Of a stretch of 64,000 nucleotides of DNA, positions 18,328 through 25,986 are shown piece by piece. The notes below the pieces were generated by a model. The model made no database searches and was not told where the DNA came from. It saw nothing but the letters and a program-made list of their open reading frames with translations. The position numbers and the translations under genes were made by a program. How positions within the stretch are numbered: the stretch's first letter is position 1; each line of letters starts with the position of its first letter. Origin of the DNA: Geojedonia sp051814705 (GTDB lineage Bacteria > Bacteroidota > Bacteroidia > Flavobacteriales > Flavobacteriaceae); the NCBI GenBank assembly GCA_051814705.1, contig JBPWQW010000001.1:310001-374000 (forward strand), in the 5' to 3' direction.

Positions 18328-19326
18328 ATGAAACGAAGAAACTTTATTAAGAATGCTTCTTTAACGGGAGTAGGATTGGCTGTTGGAAGTGCAATGACCA
18401 ATTGTGGCAATTCAACTGAAGGGAAGTCCTCCGTTCTAGGCCTGCCAAAACCCACTTTGCCTTTGGTTATCGCCACTTGGAATGTAAAAAACGCAACAGC
18501 CAAGGCTTGGGAAGTTCTCCAATCTGGAGGAACCGCATTGGATGCGGTTGAACAAGGTTGTAGAGTTGAAGAAGCCAATGCTACGGGACAATCGGTAGGA
18601 AAAGGAGGCTTACCAGATAGAGATGGACATGTAACTTTAGATGCTTGCATTATGGATCAACATGGCAATTGTGGTTCGGTGGTTTATTTAGAAAACATCG
18701 TGCATGCCGTTTCAGTAGCAAGAAAAGTTATGGAAGACACCCCTCATGTAATGCTTGCAGGTAAAGGCGCCGAAGAATTTGCCATTTCACTGGGTTTTGA
18801 GCCTGAAGATTTACTAACTGAAGCTTCCAAAAAAGCTTGGGAAGACTGGAAGATAACAAGCGAATATAAACCCATTATTAACATCGAAAACCACGACACT
18901 ATTGGTATGTTAGCCATTGACAATAATGGTGACATTTCAGGGGCTTGTACCACGAGCGGACTGGCTTTTAAAATGGCGGGGCGGGTTGGCGATAGCCCTA
19001 TTATTGGCTCTGGATTGTTTGTAGATAACGAAATTGGTGCCTGTGTAGCTACAGGTTTAGGTGAAGAAGTTATAAAAACCGTGGGGAGTTTCTTAGTGGT
19101 TGAACTCATGCGGCAGGGAAAAACACCACAAGAAGCTTGCGAAGAAGCTATTAGTAGAATTGTCAACAAACCGAATAGTGACTACAAAAATTTTCAAGTG
19201 GGATATATTGCTGTTAATAAACAAGGGGTAACGGGGTCCTACTCTATCCATCAATATTTTAGTATGACCAAATATCAGGATGGGACAAATGAACAACTAC
19301 AATCTGATTATTTCAACAAAGCCTAA
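18328..19326 (+). CDS. N4-(beta-N-acetylglucosaminyl)-L-asparaginase family hydrolase (Ntn, T2)
   Basis: This 332-residue enzyme of the type 2 asparaginase/glycosylasparaginase family is exported. Its N-terminus is MKRRNFIKNASLTGVGLAVGSAMTNC, a Tat-like RR motif followed by a lipobox-type Cys. The autocleavage site is seen as NHD-T191-IG, where Thr191 would become the N-terminal nucleophile of the beta chain. The GRVGDSPIIGSGLF and ATGLGEEVIK substrate-binding segments are present. The family releases Asn from GlcNAc-Asn of N-glycoprotein remnants, so a glycan-scavenging role in the periplasm is plausible. It overlaps the convergent aldehyde dehydrogenase gene by 4 bp. Confidence 0.9.
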   Translation: MKRRNFIKNASLTGVGLAVGSAMTNCGNSTEGKSSVLGLPKPTLPLVIATWNVKNATAKAWEVLQSGGTALDAVEQGCRVEEANATGQSVGKGGLPDRDGHVTLDACIMDQHGNCGSVVYLENIVHAVSVARKVMEDTPHVMLAGKGAEEFAISLGFEPEDLLTEASKKAWEDWKITSEYKPIINIENHDTIGMLAIDNNGDISGACTTSGLAFKMAGRVGDSPIIGSGLFVDNEIGACVATGLGEEVIKTVGSFLVVELMRQGKTPQEACEEAISRIVNKPNSDYKNFQVGYIAVNKQGVTGSYSIHQYFSMTKYQDGTNEQLQSDYFNKA

Positions 19327-20744
19327 AACCATTTAATGGTAAGGTCCACAATCTTTTGTTTGAACATATTGTATGGCGGATACAGTAAATCTACAGCCCC
19401 AAACGTGTGTTGCTTTAAAATTGACCGTTGGTTTGAAAATTCCTGAAACCCAAAAAATCCATGGGATTTCCCTATTCCACTGTTATTGCTTCCACCAAAT
19501 GGCAGATTAGGATTTAAAAATTGTAAAAGATTATGATTAATGGCCGTACTCCCTGCCCGAGTATTGTTCAAAATAAAATCAATCTGTTTCCGATTTTTGC
19601 TAAATATATAGAGTGATAGTGGTTTTTCTTTTGCATTAATATAATTCACTGCGTCTTCTATTGTTTTATAAGTCACCAAAGGTAGGATAGGTCCAAAAAT
19701 CTCTTCTTGTAACAGAGAGGCATGTTCAGGAAGACCAGAAATAAGTGTAGGCTCTAAAAAGCGATCCTCCTGATTATAAGAACCCCCAACTTCAATAACC
19801 GCTTTTTTAGAAATGGCATCCTCAAGATGCAATACCACACGATTAAAATGTTTTTTATTAACGATTCTACTTAAAGATTTAGAGGTTTCCGGATTTTCTG
19901 AATAGAATGTCTTTATCTGTTTAGAGAAGGATGCCACAAAATCCTTTTTAATTTTTTCATTAATCAAAATATAGTCTGGGGCAATACAGGTTTGACCTGC
20001 ATTTAGAAACTTTCCAAAAATGGTCTTTTTAACAGCCTTTTCCAAATAGGCAGTATCATCAATTATAGTTGGTGATTTACCTCCTAATTCCAGTGTTACA
20101 GATGCCAAATTTTCTGATGCTGCTTTCATAACTAGCTTGCCAACAGATGGTGACCCCGTAAAAAAGATATGATTAAAAGGGAGTTTTAGGAGTTCTTGCG
20201 CAGTATCAGCTTCTCCCTCAATTAAAACCACTTCGTCTTCTTTGAATACCTCTTTAACCAAGCTGGACATCACCTTAGAAGCATTGGGCGTCATTTCAGA
20301 TGGTTTTAGGACAACTGTGTTACCTGCCGCAATAGCAGACACTAAGGGTCCAAAAGTAAGATTCACTGGGAAATTCCATGGCGACAGGATTAAACATACC
20401 CCTTTAGGCTCGTGTTTAATCCAAGAAGAACTTCCTAATAAGGTAAGAGGTGTATCGACTCTTTGTTTTTTTAACCAGGACTTTAAATTCCTTTTTACAA
20501 AATTAATTTCATCGATAACTGGGTAAATCTCTGTAAAATCGGTTTCTAAAAAGGGCTTTTTAAAATCGGAATACAAAGCCTCACGTATCCTCTGTTTATA
20601 GCTAAATTCAAGAGCTTCTTTTAAAGCGTTGAGTTTTTTAATGCGTTCCTTATAAGTGGTATTACCAATACTGTATTGATTGGATTTTAAGACATTGAAT
20701 ACCTTAATATAAGCATTATTTGAATTGGCTTTCATATAAAACAA
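19323..20744 (-). CDS. Aldehyde dehydrogenase (ALDH3-like)
   Basis: This 473-residue NAD(P)-dependent aldehyde dehydrogenase shows the expected motifs: SPWNFPVNLTFGPLVSAIAAGN (about 123), FTGSPSVGKLVM, the catalytic glutamate in LELGGKSP (about 219) and the catalytic cysteine in NAGQTCIAPDY (about 253). Short length, missing N-terminal extension and the terminal NMFKQKIVDLTIKWF tail fit the class 3 group acting on medium or long-chain and aromatic aldehydes. An in-frame ATG three codons later (MKANSNN) is an equally good start. It is a single gene; the substrate cannot be deduced from the context. Confidence 0.93.
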   Translation of the reverse strand: MFYMKANSNNAYIKVFNVLKSNQYSIGNTTYKERIKKLNALKEALEFSYKQRIREALYSDFKKPFLETDFTEIYPVIDEINFVKRNLKSWLKKQRVDTPLTLLGSSSWIKHEPKGVCLILSPWNFPVNLTFGPLVSAIAAGNTVVLKPSEMTPNASKVMSSLVKEVFKEDEVVLIEGEADTAQELLKLPFNHIFFTGSPSVGKLVMKAASENLASVTLELGGKSPTIIDDTAYLEKAVKKTIFGKFLNAGQTCIAPDYILINEKIKKDFVASFSKQIKTFYSENPETSKSLSRIVNKKHFNRVVLHLEDAISKKAVIEVGGSYNQEDRFLEPTLISGLPEHASLLQEEIFGPILPLVTYKTIEDAVNYINAKEKPLSLYIFSKNRKQIDFILNNTRAGSTAINHNLLQFLNPNLPFGGSNNSGIGKSHGFFGFQEFSNQRSILKQHTFGAVDLLYPPYNMFKQKIVDLTIKWF

Positions 20745-20767
20745 GTGTATTTCCTAGCTAAATTTTT

Positions 20768-20882
20768 AAAATCGTGCATTTCGTCGATGTTTTTTGAGTC
20801 GCGTTTCAGTTTATCCATTTATCGATGTTTTTCAACTAATTTATTCATGTTTACTGAAAATCGTGTGTTTCTTTGACATGTA
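20768..20882 (+). promoter_or_regulatory. Region of short direct repeats before the small exported protein gene
   Basis: The 165-bp gap between the aldehyde dehydrogenase and the next gene contains AAAATCGTGcaTTTCgT at 20768 and AAAATCGTGtgTTTCtT at 20857, 89 bp apart. It also contains TCGATGTTTTT at 20784 and again near 20822. Repeated short words in an otherwise AT-rich gap suggest binding sites for a dimeric or multimeric regulator. The regulator is unknown. Confidence 0.4.
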
Positions 20883-20909
20883 TTTAAAAACCCCAAATCG
20901 TTTTTAGTC

Positions 20910-21185
20910 ATGAAAAAAGTTTTAATCATAATGGTAATTTTAACAGCACCTTTCTTAATAGGGGCTCAAAATAACACGACAGCTACTGTTGCTGAAGAAG
21001 TTATTACTGTTACTCCTTCTACTGTAGAAGAGGTTAAAACCGAAAATTCAACTCCACAAGCTACTGAAGCAAAATTTAAAGCTCAAGCTGCTGATATAAA
21101 CTACAAAAAAAGCAACGATATCATCAGTATTAAAGCATACAGAAAAAGTCTTCAAATTAAAGTAAAAGAAATAAAAATTTGCTAA
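20910..21185 (+). CDS. Small exported protein of unknown function
   Basis: This 91-residue protein has a signal peptide (MKKVLIIMVILTAPFLIGAQ), a Thr/Val/Glu-rich low-complexity region (about 21-55) and a basic C-terminal part (NYKKSNDIISIKAYRKSLQIKVKEIKIC). I do not recognise a family. A dedicated terminator follows and a repeat-bearing upstream region precedes, so it appears to be a single regulated gene. It is convergent with cphA, and nothing ties it functionally to cyanophycin. Confidence 0.7.
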   Translation: MKKVLIIMVILTAPFLIGAQNNTTATVAEEVITVTPSTVEEVKTENSTPQATEAKFKAQAADINYKKSNDIISIKAYRKSLQIKVKEIKIC

Positions 21186-21204
21186 ATAGCAAACCCAATA
21201 TATA

Positions 21205-21236
21205 AAAATCCGAAGCCAATAACTTCGGATTTTTTA
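21205..21236. terminator. Bidirectional terminator between the small exported gene and cphA
   Basis: There is a perfect 11-bp stem AAAATCCGAAG / CTTCGGATTTT with a 7-nt loop, flanked by A and T tracts. It serves both converging genes; the cphA stop is only a few bases to the right. Confidence 0.92.
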
Positions 21237-21244
21237 TTTATTAC

Positions 21245-23884
21245 TTATTCTGAAAACACCAATTCACCCCGAGACTCCTGTTCTTTAAAGCGCTGGACCA
21301 ATTCCAAAGCATCTGGAATCACATCGCTACACAATATTATTAGTGATCCTTTCACAGCATTTTTAACTGCAAAGGTAATGGCTTCTTTTTCAGATGGGAT
21401 GATGGTTGTCTTTTTATTTGGGTCTTTCATTTGGATCCCGTCATTCAACATTTTTATCAATTCTTGCTCTGTTCGGCCTCTTAAACGTTTATCCTGACGG
21501 ATGATGATCTCATCAAACATTTCGGCAGCAATACTTCCAATTTGATTAGTGTCTTCCTCCCTTCGGTCACCAACTCCAGCAATAATACCTACTTTAACTG
21601 TAGCTTCTAAGTTGTCAGTAAATTTTTGAAGTGCTCGCATCCCTGCGGGATTGTGAGCATAATCCAAGAGAATCGTAAAATTTTTAAACTCAAATAGGTT
21701 TAAACGCCCTGGAGTTTGGGAAGCCGATGGTATAAAGGTTTCCAATCCTGCTTTCATGTCTTCAATACTAATGCCTTGAATGTTAGCAGCAAGAATGGCT
21801 GGTAACACATTTTGAATCATAAACGTAGCCTTGCCACCATAAGTAAGCGGAATATCTTCTGCTTTCATGATTCTCATTTTCCATTCACCTCTACAAATGG
21901 TTACATAACCATTTTCATAAATAGCTGTAATACCGTGTAAACGTTGCAACGCTTTAATTCGAGGATTGTTTTCATCCATAGAGAACAAAGCCACATTGCA
22001 ATTAACGGTTCGGCGCATATCATAAACCAAGTCATCATCAGCATTTAAAATGGCATACCCGTTTGGTAATACGGTTTCCGGAACAACCCCTTTTACTTTG
22101 GCCAATTGCTCAATGGTATGAATCCCCTTTAGCCCTAAATGGTCAGCCGCGACATTGGTTACAATTCCTATATCACACTTTTTGAATCCAAGCCCTGCCC
22201 GTAGCAATCCTCCTCTAGCACATTCTAAAACTGCAAAATTTACCGTTGGGTCTTTAAGCACAAACTCTGCACTTGCGGGCCCGGTGCAATCCCCTTTCAT
22301 CAATAATCGGTTTTGAATATATACTCCATCACTTGTTGTATAACCAACACGATACCCACTCATTTTAGCAATATGGGCGATTAATCTTGAAGTTGTGGTT
22401 TTACCATTGGTACCCGTTATGGCCACTATGGGAATACGTCCTGTATGGCCCTTTGGAAACAATTTATCAATCACATGACCAGCAACATTACGCGGAAGTC
22501 CTTTGGTTGGTGATAAATGCATTCTAAATCCTGGGCCAGCATTGACTTCTAAAACAGCTCCTCCAGTATCAGAAAGTGGCTGTGTAATATCGGTGGTCAT
22601 CACATCTATTCCACAAACATCTAAATCGATAATTTTAGAAATGCGTTCGGCCATTGAAACATTAGCCGGGTGCAAAATATCGGTGACATCTTCAGCCGTT
22701 CCACCAGTGCTCAAATTGGCAGTATCTTTTAATATGAGCATCTCATCTTTTGCAATCACAGATTCAAGGGTATAACCCGCATCCTGAATAATGGTTTTTG
22801 TAAGATCGTTTACAGTAATTTGAGTCAGCACATTTTCATGTCCATAACCTCGTCTCGGATCTTTATTGACTTCATCAATCAATTCTTGGACCGTAGATTT
22901 ACCGTCACCGATTACATGAGCAGGAGTTCGTTTTGCTGCAGCAACTAATTTATTATTAATGACTAAAAGTCGATAATCTTCCCCTGTAATAAATTTTTCT
23001 ACGATAATCGCGCCATTACTCGAACTTGCTTTAGCAGCATGAAATCCCGCTAAGGCCTCTTCATAATTTTGTATATTAACCGTAATACCGCGTCCGTGAT
23101 TGCCATCAACAGGTTTAATCACCAAAGGAAAGCCCACATAGTTACATGCATCGGCCAAACTGCTTTCTCGGCGGATAATATCTCCACGCGGAACCTCAAC
23201 CTCAGCTTGTTCCAATAAATGTTTAGTGTCTTCTTTATCACAAGCAAGTTCTACTCCAATACTACTAGTTTCACTCGTTACAGTAGCTTGAATTCGCTTT
23301 TGATTAGCACCATAACCTAACTGGCACAAAGAGTATTTATTCAAACGTATCCAAGGAATTCCCCTAGCTTCAGCTTCCTCAACAATGGATCCCGTACTTG
23401 GACCCAAACGTTCTGCTTGACGAAGTTCGCGCATATGTTGTATATCATCCGCCAGATCGTAAGGGCTCGCTTTTATTAGGGATTCACAAATTTTTACCGC
23501 AGTCTCTGCCGCAAATCGCCCAACAGATTCCTCCATATATGCAAACACCACATTATAAACTCCAGTTTCTCCATAACCTCTTGTGCGACCAAAGCCAACA
23601 TCCATTCCGGCAAGGGATTGAATCTCGAGCGCAATATGTTCAATAATATGTCCCATCCAGGTCCCCTCTTCAACACGCTGGAAAAATCCACCCGGTTCAC
23701 CAACCGAACAACGGTGCTCATACATACTTGGGAACATGGTTTTTAATCGTTCGTAAAATCCTTTAATTTTATTGGATGGAAGTTCTTCCATCTCTTCCAA
23801 GTCTAGTACCATGACGATTAATTTATGGCGTCTTACCGACCAATAATTTGGGCCTTTCATGGCATTAATCTCTCTTATCTTCAT
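21245..23884 (-). CDS. cphA: Cyanophycin synthetase
   Basis: This 879-residue enzyme makes cyanophycin, a polyaspartate backbone with arginine side chains, using ATP. The three expected regions are present: an N-terminal domain (MKIREINAMKGPNYWS, 1-160), an ATP-grasp domain (about 215-470; NHGRGITVNIQ, EKFITGEDYRLLVINNKL, EVNAGPGFRMH), and a Mur-ligase-like domain with the P-loop ITGTNGKTTTSRL (about 495) continuing to the C-terminus (LDYAHNPAGMRAL). Length matches CphA1-type enzymes. It is divergent from cyanophycinase, 103 bp apart, with an isoaspartyl peptidase gene beyond. Presence in a flavobacterium indicates nitrogen and arginine storage. Confidence 0.96.
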   Translation of the reverse strand: MKIREINAMKGPNYWSVRRHKLIVMVLDLEEMEELPSNKIKGFYERLKTMFPSMYEHRCSVGEPGGFFQRVEEGTWMGHIIEHIALEIQSLAGMDVGFGRTRGYGETGVYNVVFAYMEESVGRFAAETAVKICESLIKASPYDLADDIQHMRELRQAERLGPSTGSIVEEAEARGIPWIRLNKYSLCQLGYGANQKRIQATVTSETSSIGVELACDKEDTKHLLEQAEVEVPRGDIIRRESSLADACNYVGFPLVIKPVDGNHGRGITVNIQNYEEALAGFHAAKASSSNGAIIVEKFITGEDYRLLVINNKLVAAAKRTPAHVIGDGKSTVQELIDEVNKDPRRGYGHENVLTQITVNDLTKTIIQDAGYTLESVIAKDEMLILKDTANLSTGGTAEDVTDILHPANVSMAERISKIIDLDVCGIDVMTTDITQPLSDTGGAVLEVNAGPGFRMHLSPTKGLPRNVAGHVIDKLFPKGHTGRIPIVAITGTNGKTTTSRLIAHIAKMSGYRVGYTTSDGVYIQNRLLMKGDCTGPASAEFVLKDPTVNFAVLECARGGLLRAGLGFKKCDIGIVTNVAADHLGLKGIHTIEQLAKVKGVVPETVLPNGYAILNADDDLVYDMRRTVNCNVALFSMDENNPRIKALQRLHGITAIYENGYVTICRGEWKMRIMKAEDIPLTYGGKATFMIQNVLPAILAANIQGISIEDMKAGLETFIPSASQTPGRLNLFEFKNFTILLDYAHNPAGMRALQKFTDNLEATVKVGIIAGVGDRREEDTNQIGSIAAEMFDEIIIRQDKRLRGRTEQELIKMLNDGIQMKDPNKKTTIIPSEKEAITFAVKNAVKGSLIILCSDVIPDALELVQRFKEQESRGELVFSE

Positions 23885-23953
23885 TTTAAATTGGCTTTTA
23901 TTGTGTTAGCGAAAGTTTATAAATATATGCATTTTCCTATAAAAAAATTAGTT

Positions 23954-23961
23954 TATTTTTG
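23954..23961 (+). promoter_or_regulatory. -7 element of the cyanophycinase promoter
   Basis: TATTTTTG matches TAnnTTTG exactly and lies 26 bp before the cphB ATG. A TTG at -33 is not present at the right spacing. The same 100-bp gap must also hold the divergent cphA promoter, so joint control is possible. Confidence 0.5.
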
Positions 23962-23987
23962 ACAACAAACAATACAAGGGCGATAAT

Positions 23988-24851
23988 ATGCTGACAATTA
24001 AAGGAACACTTATTCCTATTGGAGGAAATGAAGATAAAGGGTTTGAAGATGATGAAATTCACCGATTGGACTATATTGAAGAGGGCATTTTAGCTCATGT
24101 TGTAGAAGAAGCTGGAGGCGTAAATGCTAAAATAGTAGTGATTCCAACAGCATCAAGTATTCCAGTTGAAGTTGGTAATAACTATACTGCTGCATTTTCA
24201 ACTTTAGGGTGCAAATATGTTGATGTCTTAAATATTAAGTCCAAAAAGGATGCCGAATCCCCAGAAGCCATTAGCCTTATTAAAAATGCAAATTGTGTGA
24301 TGTTTTCTGGAGGCGATCAATCAAAAATATCTAAATTTATCGGGGGCACTTCAGTCCACCATTTAATTCTTGATCGTTTTAAACACGAAAAAGGTTTTGT
24401 GGTTGCCGGAACAAGTGCAGGTGCTATGGCCATGGTCAACGAAATGATTGCTGGCGGTAGCAGCACAAAAGCTTTTATTAAAGGAGCTGTAATTATGAGA
24501 AAAGGGCTAGGTCTCATTCCAGAACTTATTATTGACACTCATTTCATTCAGCGGGGCCGTTTTGGTCGACTTGCCGAAGCCGTAGCAAAATTTCCAAAAC
24601 TTATAGGTGTGGGATTAGCGGAAGATACTGGGCTCATTATCAAAAAAGGAAAACAATTTAAGGTCATTGGCTCCGGTATGGTCATTGTATTTAATCCTAG
24701 AAAACTGAAGCACAATAATGAGAAAATATTAAAGGTTGGCACTCCAATGTCTTTGACCAACTTAAAAACACATGTGTTGGCAAATGGGGATCGGTTTAAT
24801 ATCAAAAACAAGAAAGTAAACGTACTCCCTGTGAAATCCCCCTTTATTTAA
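23988..24851 (+). CDS. cphB: Cyanophycinase
   Basis: This 287-residue serine exopeptidase of family S51 cuts cyanophycin to beta-Asp-Arg dipeptides. The nucleophile elbow is AGTSAGAMAM, with Ser143 as the likely catalytic residue. MFSGGDQSKI (about 105), the GLGLIPELIIDTHFIQRGRFGRL segment and the VGLAEDTGLII segment are typical of the family. No signal peptide, so it acts on intracellular granules and not on external polymer. It is divergent from cphA and convergent with the isoaspartyl peptidase, the enzyme expected to handle its product. Confidence 0.95.
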   Translation: MLTIKGTLIPIGGNEDKGFEDDEIHRLDYIEEGILAHVVEEAGGVNAKIVVIPTASSIPVEVGNNYTAAFSTLGCKYVDVLNIKSKKDAESPEAISLIKNANCVMFSGGDQSKISKFIGGTSVHHLILDRFKHEKGFVVAGTSAGAMAMVNEMIAGGSSTKAFIKGAVIMRKGLGLIPELIIDTHFIQRGRFGRLAEAVAKFPKLIGVGLAEDTGLIIKKGKQFKVIGSGMVIVFNPRKLKHNNEKILKVGTPMSLTNLKTHVLANGDRFNIKNKKVNVLPVKSPFI

Positions 24852-24859
24852 GCCCACTC

Positions 24860-24891
24860 TGTCCTTTGGACATCTCTCCCAAAGGGAGAGA
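24860..24891. repeat. Double-hairpin intergenic repeat between cphB and iaaA
   Basis: Two small perfect palindromes follow one another: TGTCC-TTT-GGACA (24860-24872) and TCTCTCCC-AAA-GGGAGAGA (24873-24891). The composition is G+C-richer than the surroundings. It lies between two convergent genes and resembles the short palindromic repeats scattered in flavobacterial genomes. It could double as a transcription stop. Confidence 0.6.
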
Positions 24892-24904
24892 ATATAATGG
24901 AGTT

Positions 24905-25885
24905 CTATTTGTAAATTAGAATTTCCTCTTGACCAGTAGAAGATTTACAAGCACGGTACATCCCTTCAGTATTAAAAGGCATGGCAATATTGCCTTTAGC
25001 ATCGACGGCAATTAAGCCTCCATCTCCTTTTATTTCTACTATTCTTTTATGAATCACTTCTTTTGAAGCATCTTCTAGTGATTTGTTTTTATACTCCATT
25101 AAGCAAGACACGTCGTAGGCCACAACGCCACGAATAAAAAACTCACCACTGCCGGTGCAACTTATGGCACATGTTTTATTATTGGCATAAGTTCCAGCGC
25201 CAATCATGGGAGAATCGCCCACACGTCCCCATTTTTTATTGGTCATCCCCCCTGTTGACGTAGCGGCTGCAATATTTCCTTCTTTATCACATGCGACAGC
25301 TCCAACCGTTCCAAATTTTGAATCTTTTTGACTTCGACTACGCTCAGCCACCAATTTAGTATTGTCCTCAACAGAATTCGATTTGGAATGGTCCAGCTTA
25401 AAGTTATCTGAATCCTTGATTTCCAACCATTGTTGATAGCGGAATTCATCATAGAAATAAGAAGGCTCCTCTATTTTATAATTAAGTGTTTTAGCAAATT
25501 GCATGGCGCCTTCACCCGCCAAAAACACATGGTCACTTTTTCCCATGACATCCCTTGCCAAACGTATCGGGTTCTTTATCCCAGTTATTAAACTCACTGC
25601 CCCAGCCTTTAGGGTTTTACCATCCATAATACTAGCATCCATCTCATGTGTCCCTTCAGCCGTAAAGACACTGCCTTTACCGGCATTAAATAACGTGGAA
25701 TCTTCTAACAATCTAACGGCCTCTTCAACAGCATCAAGTGACGATTTGCCTTCTGATAAAAGTTTGAAGCCAGCATCTAAGGCCTCTTTTAATGCGCTTT
25801 TATACTCCAATTCTAGCTCAGGTGTCATCATGCCTTTTACCAAAGTTCCTGCACCGCCGTGGACGACAATTGAAAAATTATTCAT
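24905..25885 (-). CDS. iaaA: Isoaspartyl peptidase / plant-type L-asparaginase
   Basis: This 326-residue Ntn hydrolase matures by autocleavage before Thr193 (KFG-T-VGAVACDKEG). The start FSIVVHGGAGTL, the KSSLDAVEEAVRLLED segment, GRVGDSPMIGAGTYA and the CTGSGEFFIR oxyanion/substrate segment are all conserved. It hydrolyses beta-aspartyl dipeptides and asparagine; with cphB next door beta-Asp-Arg is the obvious substrate. No signal peptide is seen. Unusually, the linker just before the cleavage site (about residues 177-187, AERSRSQK) is encoded by a repeat that also occurs in polA. This linker is variable and often disordered in the family, so activity is probably kept. Confidence 0.94.
   Translation of the reverse strand: MNNFSIVVHGGAGTLVKGMMTPELELEYKSALKEALDAGFKLLSEGKSSLDAVEEAVRLLEDSTLFNAGKGSVFTAEGTHEMDASIMDGKTLKAGAVSLITGIKNPIRLARDVMGKSDHVFLAGEGAMQFAKTLNYKIEEPSYFYDEFRYQQWLEIKDSDNFKLDHSKSNSVEDNTKLVAERSRSQKDSKFGTVGAVACDKEGNIAAATSTGGMTNKKWGRVGDSPMIGAGTYANNKTCAISCTGSGEFFIRGVVAYDVSCLMEYKNKSLEDASKEVIHKRIVEIKGDGGLIAVDAKGNIAMPFNTEGMYRACKSSTGQEEILIYK
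25332..25354. repeat. Dispersed repeat inside iaaA
   Basis: The plus strand carries CTTCGACTACGCtCAGCcACC followed by AA. It matches the polA copy at 26978 in 21 of 23 positions. It is read in frame in the linker before the autocleavage Thr. The core resembles a short repeat (CTTCGACTACGCTCAG) that I recall as dispersed in many bacterial genomes. Confidence 0.6.
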
Positions 25886-25956
25886 GAATTTATTTTTTAA
25901 CTTGGGAAAATTACAAATTGCATTTTAATTAATTTCAATTCACTCATAACTTTTTG

Positions 25957-25964
25957 TAGTTTTG
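25957..25964 (+). promoter_or_regulatory. -7 element of the polA promoter
   Basis: TAGTTTTG matches TAnnTTTG and lies 23 bp before the polA ATG, which predicts a short leader. There is no exact TTG at -33. Confidence 0.45.
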
Positions 25965-25986
25965 ATGTTCTCACAAAAACAATCCA

